Shown here: one piece after another, positions 1 to 8,436 of the stretch
Position numbering within the stretch: the stretch's first letter is position 1
Layout: each line of letters starts with the position of its first letter
Source: a bacterium F11
Lineage (GTDB): Bacteria > Elusimicrobiota > Elusimicrobia > F11
Length of the DNA stretch: 56,852 nt
Assembly (NCBI GenBank): GCA_002176905.1
Contig: MSYE01000259.1
Coordinates: 1-56,852, forward strand
Direction: 5' to 3'
The notes under the pieces: generated by a model
Seen by the model: the letters and a program-made list of their open reading frames with translations, nothing else
What the model was told of the DNA's origin: nothing
The model's database searches: none
Translations under genes and position numbers: made by a program

Positions 1-3000
1 TTGCGTGTTTGATGTGGTCCCTTGGATGGGAGTTGATACTTTCACTTGTGAGTAGGATTCTGACAGTGGATAGTCCAACGTGATTGTCGGCGCTGTTGTG
101 TCATACGTGAAGGTCCTGGTTGAATACGCAGGAGAATATTGATTGGCATTGTCTAAAGACCGCGCCACTGCCGTATATTGTGTGTCATCCGCCAACATCC
201 CGCCCGGTACCGTATAATGCCAAGCGGTTTCCGAATCCTTGGTTGTGCTGAGCCATGTGATGTTGGTTGTCCACGACGATCCGGTCCAATAATACTCAGG
301 AGATGATCCTGTTGATATTTTTATGGTCACCGAATCTAGTCCCGATAGGGTGGCGTTTGCCGTTCCGGTAATCTGAGTAAGATTTTTGATGGCTGCTGCA
401 TTGGGTGATGAAATTCCAACATCAGGAGGAGTATCATCGATAATAAAATTAATAACCTCTGTTCCTAAAGCATCCGCATCGCTGATGTTTCCACTGGCAG
501 ATCCATCTGAACCAAAGGTTAAATCTTCAGCTCGAACTTCAAACGTATACTCACTATCGACGGGTCTCCAGTCTACAGCTGTAAAATATTCCCAGTTTAA
601 ATTATGAGCAGGAAACCAACCGTTATTAGACACCGCTGCTCCCGAAGAGAAAACAGGATTTTGCCAATAATAGGTGTCCGGACCACTTAGGTATGAGAGG
701 CGCAGCTCCACGCTTCGAATACCGGAATTATACGGAGCGTTCGGATCACTGACCGATCCTTGCAAACGCTCCGTCCCACCTCCACTAACCTCGCTTCCTT
801 TATATTGATTGTTGTGGACAGGAAAACCGATAGAGATTATGGGAACTTGAGTATCGGACATAAAGGTACGGGATGAAATCCCGCCCGTGAAGGTATCCTG
901 CTGATTCCCGGCCACGTCAATGGCTCGGGATAATAGTACATACCAGGTGTTATACGTGTTCAAAAGACTGTTGATTTCTGTATCCGTTCGGATCCAATTA
1001 TAGGAGGCATCGGTTGATGTCCCGACCCAATAAGGACAGGTTTCTGTAAAGAAACTAAAGGCTGGATTATAACATCTGTCCTCTTTTAAGGACCGAAGAG
1101 AGAAGCTTGTGACATTAACAACAAATCCCGAATCATTGGCTGTTCCCGATACATTTGGTAAAGAATTAATAGGTTGAGAGGCCGTGGGTCGTGTAATCCC
1201 TGATGTAGGTTTGGTGGCATCCCATGTAAATGAGGTCCCCAACGGTGCATGAGAATTTCCAGCCGCATCTTTGACTACAATATACACTTCGTAAGAACTA
1301 CCGGCAGAAAAGGCACCTCCCTCTGTAAAACTGGAATGGGAATAACTATAGTTATCTCCGCCTTCATTCCCAGCTGGAAGACAGGTGTTATCAACGGTTG
1401 TAATACAATTCACACCTGGATCTGCTACCCATGAAGATGAGATCCCCACGAAATACTCATTGGACGTATTTAATAACCGGAAATAAACCGTTTTATTACC
1501 ACCCGGCATACCATCACTATCATCATCAGCGGTTCCTGAGAAGGTGGGCAAACTGTTTTTGTATTGGACATCTGGCATCGTTACGGTGCCTGTGGGATCT
1601 CCGTCATCAATATAAAAGACCTGCGTTGAAAAGGGAGATGTTTCATCCGGACTTCCCAAAGCCTTTGACTCGACCTGATACTTATTCAAACTGGTCCAAG
1701 AACTTTGCGGAACAATGTAATCCCAGTCAAGACCCACTTTATTGGCGGTGATAAAATTGTTAAAGGTCGTCGTTGATTCCCACGCAGCCCCGTTCCAAGC
1801 CAAATGGTTTGACGAATTGGTGATATCCTTAATTCTAACTTCAATGCCTGTTGCCTGAGCATTAACAGTTCCAGAAATGGTGGCCAAATTCGATCGAAAA
1901 TGCGTATTGGCCACAGAAGGCCTCGTCAATTTGGATTCGGGTGAGGGAGCTGTAAAAGTGAAAGAAATGCGGCTGCTGTTAGCCGCTGCAGCGGTGTCAA
2001 CATCCTCCTGATTGGAAGCGATATCGATGGCCACCGACAAAATTTCATATGTTTCCGCGCCAAAAGTCGGGGTGGAATTATCGGTTGTGTACCATTCCAT
2101 GGGACTTCCCGCAACCGTAGTGGCTTCTACCCAATAATTGCCAGTTCCGACGCTGCCAGGGGGGGTATTTTGAACATTTGAATCAAATTGCCCGTTTGAA
2201 TTATTCCACCAACGACCTGACGAAGTCCGATAATAAGCCACCCACACCGCTGATATTCCGGATGGTCCAACATCCGCCGTGGTACCCGAAATGGTTGGGA
2301 GTGATGATTTCGTATCGGTATGCGCCGGCAGGGTTACCACCGAACTCGGAGCTTGGAAATCTGCGGAAAAGGTGACGGTGGAATAGGATAAATCTGTATG
2401 CGAAGCGCGATCAATAGCATAGGCGTTTGCGTTGTAGGTAATCCCAGAATTCCAAGCGGCCGTAGAAAGAGTCCAATCCCAGGGATTTCCTCCAGTTGGA
2501 TAAACAGTATTCCACGTATCTGAGGTTACATCTGTCACCCAACTTCCCGGTAAGCCTCCACTAATATCAAGGAATTTGTCATCGGAATCGCGCTGAAGGC
2601 GAACCATGACGCGATCAATAAAACCCGCACCAGTGTCATCAGCTGTCCCCGAAATGTTTCCAGCCTGAGAAATAAAACCACTGGCAACGGGGAATGTAAT
2701 TAATGTATCAGGATCGGCAAGGTCATAAACAAAACTAATAGTGGATAGAGAGACTTCGATATTACTTGCTTTATCCACCCCTCTAGCACGAAAATCATAC
2801 AAGGTGTCAGCTGCCCAATTGGCAACCGTGGCCGTGGTTGAACGCCAAAGCTCTGTGGCTTCATCTTGCATATCCGTATTGGGGGGATCCGGAATAGCCA
2901 CAGGCCAAACCTGGACATCTTCATCAAATGTATTATCCCAAGCACCACCGATCCAATAATAGGTCACACCGCCAGAAAATTTTCTCAGCAAAACATCGAC

Positions 3001-6000
3001 TCGATCAAAAAGAGTATTATCAGTTGCTGTCCCTGTGATATAGGTAAAGGTACTATCATGATGGGAATTATTGGAAGGAAAAGTCACAATTGTTCCCGGT
3101 CTTTCATTTGTTTCATCACCTCCTGCCGCAATGTAAAGATCATACGTAAACTCCGTTGTCGACACATCCACTTCCCAATTTGTTAAATTTCCACTCTCAC
3201 CTCCGTTTTTAGCGGTATCTCTGGCACGGGATACAACACGGTAAGTATATCCATTGGTCAGAGTTGGAACCGTAACAGACCATGTCCCTGGGACAGCAGA
3301 GTAACTGGCTTGAGTCCAATAGAGACTTGAGCTCGGATCGGCAGGAAATTCATCGAGATTTCCTGCTTTAAACCCAACGGTTCCACCTGGACAAGAGACA
3401 GCCGGTCCCCAACAATAGGTTTGGTTGGCCGCTGGAATCGCATAAAGTCTAATGAATACTGACTCAATTGCTCCGTTATCCGATGCGGTCCCTGTAAGCG
3501 TTGTTAGCGAATTTACGTAAGAGGCCAAGGATTGGACACCAGATTCTGGAAGAGTTTTATCTATTGTTATTTGGATCGCAGTTCCTCCGTCTCCATTACC
3601 TTCTTCATTTCCACCAGAATCACGGGCTCGGGTCCGATACCAATAATTGCCGTTCGATAGATTTGTGGAATAATTCATTGTGTAATCCCAATCATTACTG
3701 GCATAGTTATCCCATGGAAGCCAAATAGCGCTTGAATTTCCCACAAAGTTGTAACCATCCCAATAAATACCTGATCCTGAGGATCCCCCACCTTCTTTAA
3801 TATAAATGTCACCTGATGCAACCAGTCCAGGATTTGTGTCCGTAGCGGTTCCAGTGGAGAGCGAAATGGTGCTATACACGCCACCATTTATAATGGTATC
3901 GATGCTTGATGTAGGATCGGTTGCATCATAAATAAAATCCTTATTGCTATCGGCGGAGGGGGCTGTGTTTCCTTCGTTGTTTAATTGATCCAATCCACGA
4001 ACCTTGACACGGTAGTTGACACCATCAGAAAAGGAAATACCACTTGAGTTGTAACTCCATGGTGTGACTCCCGCGATGGTCACATAGGTAGCAAAAGCGG
4101 TGGTATAAGCTTCCCAAGAATCTCCATCCCAAACCAATGAGGGTGTTGTAGCGGGACTCGAGATTTCGATGTGGATTTCGGATAGCCCCGCACCATCAGA
4201 ACCGTTCCCCTCTATCGTATCAAGATTCCCTCGGTATTCCCCTGCAGTACCTGGTACCGTAAGTCTGACATCAGGAGCCCCCATATCCACTCGAAAACTG
4301 CTTGATGAGGCACCTGCTGTGAAATCATTCTGCAAACTGTTTGCTGAATCTCGAGCTCGTGAAACAATCCAGAAATTGTCTCCATCCTGTGAACTGGTGA
4401 ACTTTGGGCCCAAAACCGTCCAGGAGGTTTGATAAAGGTTGTCAACGGGGATAAGGTAATTATCCGGGGTTCCCGAACCACCCGGATCAGCACAAATGGC
4501 TTCATTTCCTACGCAAGTGGCCCAATCGGTGTCTTCAACTCCGGTTCGTTCCCCCGTCCAAAATTTGTTATCGGTCATATTCAAGATGAAAACCCTCATA
4601 TTTGAGGCAACCACACCCGATGTGGCATCACCATACTCACCGTAAAAAGTCGCTCCTTCAGCCAGCCTGGCTGAAGGCGGGCCAGGTATTACACTGCCAA
4701 AATTGGTGATATCTCCCTTAACCGTGTGGGCTCCGGTTATTGTGGAAGTGGGCTTGGTGATATCCCATGTAAATGTATTCGTTGAACGAATCACTTCGAT
4801 ATTCGCGGTGGGGGTAACCTTATCGTATGCCCGTGTTGTAATTCTATAGTCCTTTCCATCTTCATAGGCACCGGTATTGTTTAAGAGATCCGTCCATTGT
4901 CTTGTGAAAAGATTCCCTGGATTATCAGGATTCTCTTCCAAAGTTGGAGCTGTATTCCAAAAGAGAGATCCACATCCCCCACAAGTAAAATTTCCATCAG
5001 CATCACTATAATATTGTCCATCCTCCACTCGCTCAATCGCGTACTCCACCAACCCAATTTCCCCCTGAACGTTATCCGTTGCGGTACCAGAAATCGTTGC
5101 GGAATTGTAATAATTTCCATGACCTGGGATGGTTGTAATCGAATCCGGAGCCTCTGTATCGTAAACAAAAGTAGACGTTGAAAAAATCGTGGATTTATTT
5201 CCGCTCGTATCGTTTGCTCGGGCGACAATCCGATAAGCTCGGTTGTTCGTCCAACTAAAAGTGCTCTCCCAAGTTGTTCCTCCTGCATGATCGATCCACC
5301 GGGCTGAATCGGCTTCCGTCGTCCAATTCCCAGCTGAAGCAGGATCTCCTCCAATCCAATTTTTTCCATCGGTTGTGTTGCGAATCCAAAGTTGGAGACC
5401 TTCCGTGGTATGAATCGCCACATTATCTGCGGATACACCTGAAATCGTGGGTAGGGAAGAGATATAACCTGCATCTCCAGATGCTGGAGTGGTCAAGCCC
5501 ACCGTGGGCACCGTATTGTCAACATAGAATTTAAAAGGCATATCCCCGCCCACTCGTGCGGTCCAATTGGTCCCGGAATTGGTGGTGAAAGAAAATTTGT
5601 GTGTGGTGTCCTCCCAGGTTAAGCTTTGCATGGTGGAGGGAGGATCCGATGTTGTTGAATTGTTGCCTGTGGCCAACGCCCGTCCCGACCAGATATAACT
5701 TCCAGCGGTATGGCTGCCTCCGCTGGCTTCAAGACGGAACCGGTAATCTGTGCTGGCTGATAAAGAAGCCACGGTCGACATTGCCGCCTCATACCATCCG
5801 GCTGTTGTTCCGATACTGGCAACCGTGGCAAGGGTTCCCGAAGAAACAAAAGCCACATCTGCACCTGCTCCGTTTACTGTATGAATTTGCCAAATGATAT
5901 TTGTTTCTGTGGGGGTACCGACTTTTTCAAGATAGGCTCCCACCTTGGAAATAGTCCGTGCTGATGGCCATTGGAAAATTTCACCTGACCACGTTGTTAA

Positions 6001-6711
6001 GGTTATGGCCCCTTCACCATCTTGTTGTGTGGCCTCGTTATAAGGGGAACCAAATAGCTTTGGCGTCGCATCATTGGATTCAATGACAAAGGCTGGAATT
6101 GCATCTGTCACGGTTCCCCAGGAAGCTCCATCTGAAGAATTCATGAGTGCCAATTGACCATCAGACTGATTTGTCCTGTTATCAGAATCAATTCTTGTGG
6201 CTGAATTTGTTTCTGGAGAAACGTAACGTATCGTAGTTTTGTTGCTCGCTCCGTTGTTATAGATAACCAGATGGTAAACATTATCGACCGTCAAGGTTGG
6301 GCTCGCATTAAAATTACTGATTGTCAACCAAGCGTCAATATCTCCCGCTCCTCCGGGAAAGGTATATGAACCTGTCGACAAAGCTACCCCGGGATTCCCA
6401 GCATTATCCGAATAAATATAGAAATTTATTGATGAGGTTTTTCCACTCATTTTTACTCGGACCTGATTAAATGTAACGGTTTCCAAAGCCGTAAACCTGT
6501 AGGACAACCATAAATTACCAGAGGTCATAATAACTTCGGTATCGTTTTCATGATAAATTTGGTTCCCCATTTCATAATCAGCTACAAGATAACTTGGAAT
6601 CATAATGGACAAACCAAAGAATATGGTTATGGAAAGAATTCCCGACACGAATTCTTCTTCATATCGTTTCAATTTTTTCTTTATCAGGTTTTTTAAACCC
6701 GGTTCGTTCAT
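1..6711 (-). CDS. Giant secreted Ig-like repeat surface protein, 3' end beyond window
   Basis: One reading frame stays open from an ATG at 6711-6709 to the left edge: 2237 codons with no stop, so the C-terminus is missing. Residues about 22-45 are hydrophobic and look like a signal or anchor helix. Residues about 55-390 hold two beta-rich segments; the first resembles choice-of-anchor domains (motif IYSDNAGNPG). From about residue 395, at least 14 tandem units of about 105-150 residues follow, plus the start of another. Each opens like F-x-Y-D-x-x-x-P with S/T-G-T-A-x-D soon after, and closes with Y-x-x-x-x-R-A-x-D. This is a bacterial Ig-like/fibronectin-type architecture, typical of adhesins and S-layer-like proteins. 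The ATG abuts the TAA of the HEAT-repeat gene (TAAATG), with AGAGGA just upstream, so the two are probably translationally coupled. Target and function are unknown. Shorter ORFs inside are out-of-frame shadows. Confidence 0.85.
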   Translation of the reverse strand, partial: MNEPGLKNLIKKKLKRYEEEFVSGILSITIFFGLSIMIPSYLVADYEMGNQIYHENDTEVIMTSGNLWLSYRFTALETVTFNQVRVKMSGKTSSINFYIYSDNAGNPGVALSTGSYTFPGGAGDIDAWLTISNFNASPTLTVDNVYHLVIYNNGASNKTTIRYVSPETNSATRIDSDNRTNQSDGQLALMNSSDGASWGTVTDAIPAFVIESNDATPKLFGSPYNEATQQDGEGAITLTTWSGEIFQWPSARTISKVGAYLEKVGTPTETNIIWQIHTVNGAGADVAFVSSGTLATVASIGTTAGWYEAAMSTVASLSASTDYRFRLEASGGSHTAGSYIWSGRALATGNNSTTSDPPSTMQSLTWEDTTHKFSFTTNSGTNWTARVGGDMPFKFYVDNTVPTVGLTTPASGDAGYISSLPTISGVSADNVAIHTTEGLQLWIRNTTDGKNWIGGDPASAGNWTTEADSARWIDHAGGTTWESTFSWTNNRAYRIVARANDTSGNKSTIFSTSTFVYDTEAPDSITTIPGHGNYYNSATISGTATDNVQGEIGLVEYAIERVEDGQYYSDADGNFTCGGCGSLFWNTAPTLEENPDNPGNLFTRQWTDLLNNTGAYEDGKDYRITTRAYDKVTPTANIEVIRSTNTFTWDITKPTSTITGAHTVKGDITNFGSVIPGPPSARLAEGATFYGEYGDATSGVVASNMRVFILNMTDNKFWTGERTGVEDTDWATCVGNEAICADPGGSGTPDNYLIPVDNLYQTSWTVLGPKFTSSQDGDNFWIVSRARDSANSLQNDFTAGASSSSFRVDMGAPDVRLTVPGTAGEYRGNLDTIEGNGSDGAGLSEIHIEISSPATTPSLVWDGDSWEAYTTAFATYVTIAGVTPWSYNSSGISFSDGVNYRVKVRGLDQLNNEGNTAPSADSNKDFIYDATDPTSSIDTIINGGVYSTISLSTGTATDTNPGLVASGDIYIKEGGGSSGSGIYWDGYNFVGNSSAIWLPWDNYASNDWDYTMNYSTNLSNGNYWYRTRARDSGGNEEGNGDGGTAIQITIDKTLPESGVQSLASYVNSLTTLTGTASDNGAIESVFIRLYAIPAANQTYCWGPAVSCPGGTVGFKAGNLDEFPADPSSSLYWTQASYSAVPGTWSVTVPTLTNGYTYRVVSRARDTAKNGGESGNLTNWEVDVSTTEFTYDLYIAAGGDETNERPGTIVTFPSNNSHHDSTFTYITGTATDNTLFDRVDVLLRKFSGGVTYYWIGGAWDNTFDEDVQVWPVAIPDPPNTDMQDEATELWRSTTATVANWAADTLYDFRARGVDKASNIEVSLSTISFVYDLADPDTLITFPVASGFISQAGNISGTADDTGAGFIDRVMVRLQRDSDDKFLDISGGLPGSWVTDVTSDTWNTVYPTGGNPWDWTLSTAAWNSGITYNANAYAIDRASHTDLSYSTVTFSADFQAPSSVVTLPAHTDTKSSLPTISGTTADVGPSGISAVWVAYYRTSSGRWWNNSNGQFDSNVQNTPPGSVGTGNYWVEATTVAGSPMEWYTTDNSTPTFGAETYEILSVAIDIASNQEDVDTAAAANSSRISFTFTAPSPESKLTRPSVANTHFRSNLATISGTVNAQATGIEVRIKDITNSSNHLAWNGAAWESTTTFNNFITANKVGLDWDYIVPQSSWTSLNKYQVESKALGSPDETSPFSTQVFYIDDGDPTGTVTMPDVQYKNSLPTFSGTADDDSDGMPGGNKTVYFRLLNTSNEYFVGISSSWVADPGVNCITTVDNTCLPAGNEGGDNYSYSHSSFTEGGAFSAGSSYEVYIVVKDAAGNSHAPLGTSFTWDATKPTSGITRPTASQPINSLPNVSGTANDSGFVVNVTSFSLRSLKEDRCYNPAFSFFTETCPYWVGTSTDASYNWIRTDTEINSLLNTYNTWYVLLSRAIDVAGNQQDTFTGGISSRTFMSDTQVPIISIGFPVHNNQYKGSEVSGGGTERLQGSVSDPNAPYNSGIRSVELRLSYLSGPDTYYWQNPVFSSGAAVSNNGWFPAHNLNWEYFTAVDWRPVDSEYTFEVRAEDLTFGSDGSASGNISDADALGTEVINFIIDDTPPDVGISSPNAAAIKNLTQITGTANATLSGLDSVTIKISTGSSPEYYWTGSSWTTNITWLSTTKDSETAWHYTVPGGMLADDTQYTAVARSLDNANQYSPAYSTRTFTYDTTAPTITLDYPLSESYSQVKVSTPIQGTTSNTQ
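4655..4686. repeat. Palindromic repeat inserted in frame in the Ig-like giant gene
   Basis: CCTTCAGCCAG (4655-4665) and CTGGCTGAAGG (4667-4677) form a perfect 11-bp inverted repeat around one base, followed by CGGGCCAGG. It lies within the coding frame at about residues 676-686 and adds a Pro/Ala-rich stretch (PGPPSARLAEG) unlike the flanking Ig-like sequence. The shape matches short GC-rich hairpin repeats that are normally intergenic. Confidence 0.6.
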
Positions 6712-7518
6712 TTAGTCCTCTTTTCGGGCTTCTGCCCGAACAAACGGATCTTTATCTTTTTTGAGTTTTTTCAATACTCTCTTTGCTTTTTTGCTGGTGT
6801 GCCTCTTTAAACTAAATGCCACCTGCCGTCTTAAACGAGGATCAGAATGTTTGGCCGCCTTTGTTAAAGCATCAAGGGCTGGTGATATTTCGGACAATGC
6901 CAAAGAATTTGCGCAAGCATACCGGACACGAGCCGCCGAATCTTTCTCAAGAGCTTCTGCCAATGCCTTCACAGCCTTGGGATTGTTTGGGTATCCTGAC
7001 AAACTCTGGGCAGCACCCTGCCGAACAGTATGATTTGGATCATTGGCTAAAGATTCAGCTAAAAGATCCAGGGCTTCTTTTGAATCCCTGATAAAGAGGG
7101 CCTGATTAAGTCTATGCCGGACGAGCGGATCTTTTTCAATTGATCTGGCATCCTTGAGTTTCTGAACCGAGACCTTATTCCCGTTTTTACGGGCTCTTAC
7201 AGCACTGTCCAATCGATCCAAGGTCTTAGCGCTTTTTAAATTGTTGTGAATGTTAATTGAGCGGGGGTATCTTTCATGGGCCAACTTATTTGGCGTCTCT
7301 GATTTGTTGAATTCTTTCGATTTCTTATTTGGGGAACCAAAGCATATTCCAGAATTCCCATAAACAACCAAACTACCGAAGAGGGTAATAAAAACGAGTT
7401 TTGAAATTAAACCGGTTGAACATTCTTCTCCCTTAAAAGACAAAGAAATATCTTTTCGCGCGCGCGCACGCGCGAAATAAAGATTTATTTTATTATGGTG
7501 GTTCTTTTCTTGGTTCAT
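6712..7518 (-). CDS. Exported HEAT-repeat protein
   Basis: A 268-residue protein. A hydrophobic segment at about residues 40-62 looks like a signal peptide or membrane anchor behind an unusually long charged N-terminus. Residues about 125-268 are tandem HEAT/PBS-lyase-like helical repeats of about 31 residues, with recurring D-P-x-V-R and A-A-x-x-L patterns (for example NDPNHTVRQGAAQSL). Such repeats usually form a protein-binding superhelix; the partner is unknown. The start is supported by AGGGG five bases before the ATG. The gene ends flush against the ATG of the giant Ig-like gene, so it may serve that protein's export or assembly; this is inference. Odd: a (CG)n palindrome near the 5' end encodes ARARAR. 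No catalytic motif is visible. Confidence 0.75.
   Translation of the reverse strand: MNQEKNHHNKINLYFARARARKDISLSFKGEECSTGLISKLVFITLFGSLVVYGNSGICFGSPNKKSKEFNKSETPNKLAHERYPRSINIHNNLKSAKTLDRLDSAVRARKNGNKVSVQKLKDARSIEKDPLVRHRLNQALFIRDSKEALDLLAESLANDPNHTVRQGAAQSLSGYPNNPKAVKALAEALEKDSAARVRYACANSLALSEISPALDALTKAAKHSDPRLRRQVAFSLKRHTSKKAKRVLKKLKKDKDPFVRAEARKED
6723..6740 (-). promoter_or_regulatory. Hairpin just upstream of the giant gene's ribosome binding site
   Basis: TTCGGGC (6723-6729) and GCCCGAA (6734-6740) form a perfect 7-bp stem with a 4-base loop inside the last codons of the HEAT gene. It sits just before the AGAGGA that precedes the giant gene's ATG. It could tune coupled translation, or it may be a repeat remnant. 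Confidence 0.4.
7455..7476. repeat. Alternating CG palindrome inside the HEAT-protein gene
   Basis: A 22-base near-perfect palindrome of alternating C and G flanked by TT and AA. In frame it encodes ARARAR at residues about 15-20, before the hydrophobic segment. Such tracts can form hairpins or Z-DNA. It may be an insertion that extended the N-terminus. Confidence 0.5.
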
Positions 7519-7562
7519 TATTCCCCTAATTTGATTTTAACTTTAAGACTCCAGCTTCCTTT

Positions 7563-7686
7563 CACACCCAGGCTTCTGCTCACCCTTTCCAACCAAGCCG
7601 TACTCATCGAGCAGATCGCATCTAACACCGATGAGCGTTCTTAACCGAGCGTATATACATGGCTATGGTTCAGAAGGCTGGGTGTT
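7563..7686. ncRNA. Candidate structured RNA with a three-way junction (or MITE-like element)
   Basis: The gap between the small secreted protein gene and the HEAT gene folds almost completely. P1 pairs 7565-7578 with 7671-7684 (13 of 14). P2 pairs AACCA/AGCC/GTA (7591-7602) with TAC/GGCT/TGGTT (7656-7670), with small bulges. P3 pairs CTCATCG 7603-7609 with 7629-7635, with an inner AGAT/ATCT stem. P4 pairs CGTTC 7636-7640 with GAGCG 7647-7651. P2, P3 and P4 abut with almost no unpaired bases. One U-G pair in P4 favours the plus strand, but the position suits a leader of the minus-strand HEAT gene. It does not match 5S rRNA, SRP, tmRNA or any riboswitch I know. The 14-bp terminal repeats also allow a mobile hairpin element. 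Confidence 0.5.
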
Positions 7687-7698
7687 GCTGGTGGGGAA

Positions 7699-8217
7699 TT
7701 ACCGCAAGAGGACTATAGAGGAGAGAAGGTTAGAGAGGAAATAAAGAAATCGATTTCCGTTGTTCTCTGTTTGAATCTGATAACCAAAACGTTTGTTATT
7801 TTCTTTCGTGATGTTTGATTTAATCGTTCGATACACAATTTCTTTTTTCTTTTGTACCCACCCATCAAATGAGAAAAGAAATTCCGGAAATTTGTTTTTA
7901 ATCCATCCAGAAACAAGATCCCATGTCTGAGCCAATTGGATCAACAAGTTTCTTTTCTGGGGTGTGAGGTTGAATAACAACATGGTGTTCAGGCCAGAAA
8001 CAAAAAGGGACCTCATTTTTCTTTGTAACGCAGGGGAATGAACACGCCGATTGTATTCGTCACGTACATCCAAATCACTTAAATCAATGGAAGCAGCAGG
8101 AAGGGTAATGGTGACAGGAAACCTATCAGAACCAAATAGAAAAGACGGACTGGAGCATAGAGCCTCTCCAATCAAAAAGGCGGCTGCCAAAAGCATGCAC
8201 CTCATTGATTTTTTCAT
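7699..8217 (-). CDS. Small secreted protein of unknown function
   Basis: A 172-residue protein that starts with a clear signal peptide: KK, then a hydrophobic stretch, then a likely cleavage region near residues 20-30. The mature part carries FPVTITLPAASIDLSDLDVR, then a basic helical middle and a hydrophobic C-terminus. I recognise no family. A dyad-symmetric site and a promoter-like sequence lie just upstream, so it may be transcribed separately from folD. The reading frame is ordinary in composition and intact. Confidence 0.6.
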   Translation of the reverse strand: MKKSMRCMLLAAAFLIGEALCSSPSFLFGSDRFPVTITLPAASIDLSDLDVRDEYNRRVHSPALQRKMRSLFVSGLNTMLLFNLTPQKRNLLIQLAQTWDLVSGWIKNKFPEFLFSFDGWVQKKKEIVYRTIKSNITKENNKRFGYQIQTENNGNRFLYFLSNLLSSIVLLR

Positions 8218-8222
8218 AAAAA

Positions 8223-8251
8223 GTGAGATCGATGAATTCCATTGATCTCAC
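8223..8251 (-). promoter_or_regulatory. Dyad-symmetric operator-like site
   Basis: GTGAGATC (8223-8230) and GATCTCAC (8244-8251) are exact inverted arms around a near-palindromic centre containing GAATTC. It sits at the expected transcription start of the promoter at 8257-8284 and just before the small secreted protein gene, where a repressor would act. It could instead be a leader hairpin. Confidence 0.4.
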
Positions 8252-8256
8252 CTTTA

Positions 8257-8284
8257 AATTTAACGGGAAACAGCTGAAAGTCAA
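8257..8284 (-). promoter_or_regulatory. Possible sigma-70-type promoter
   Basis: On the minus strand, TTGACT (8284-8279) and TAAATT (8262-8257) are separated by 16 bp, upstream of the small secreted protein gene. This is pattern matching only. Confidence 0.3.
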
Positions 8285-8361
8285 ATGAAAAATAGATGAC
8301 ATATTGAATTTGGTGGGGGGAGGGATGGGTGGCTTTTCTGTTGCTTATGAAAAATCGCTTA

Positions 8362-8426
8362 CGCATTCGCTGACGCGCTCGCGATCGATTAATTAATGAT
8401 CGAATGCGAGCGCGTCAGCGCATGCG
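8362..8426 (-). terminator. Long hairpin downstream of folD
   Basis: Arms 8362-8382 and 8406-8426 pair over 21 bp with one mismatch; the 14-bp core is GCTGACGCGCTCGC. The loop is itself partly palindromic (GATCGATTAATTAATGATC). On the minus strand a CGATTTTTC run follows the stem, so it may terminate folD transcription, although the stem is longer than usual and may be a repeat element. Confidence 0.5.
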
Positions 8427-8436
8427 AATGAGATTA

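Noticed and set aside
4881..5474. A 197-codon minus-strand ORF
   Set aside because: It is in a different frame from the Ig-like giant gene and has no family features; it is a shadow.
1..6711. CRISPR or DNA-level tandem repeat
   Set aside because: Repetition is at protein-fold level with diverged DNA; there are no identical direct repeats with spacers.
7563..7686. 5S rRNA, integron attC site or group II intron end
   Set aside because: The three-way fold suggested 5S, but its conserved loops are absent. Integron core sites and intron domain V are also not found.
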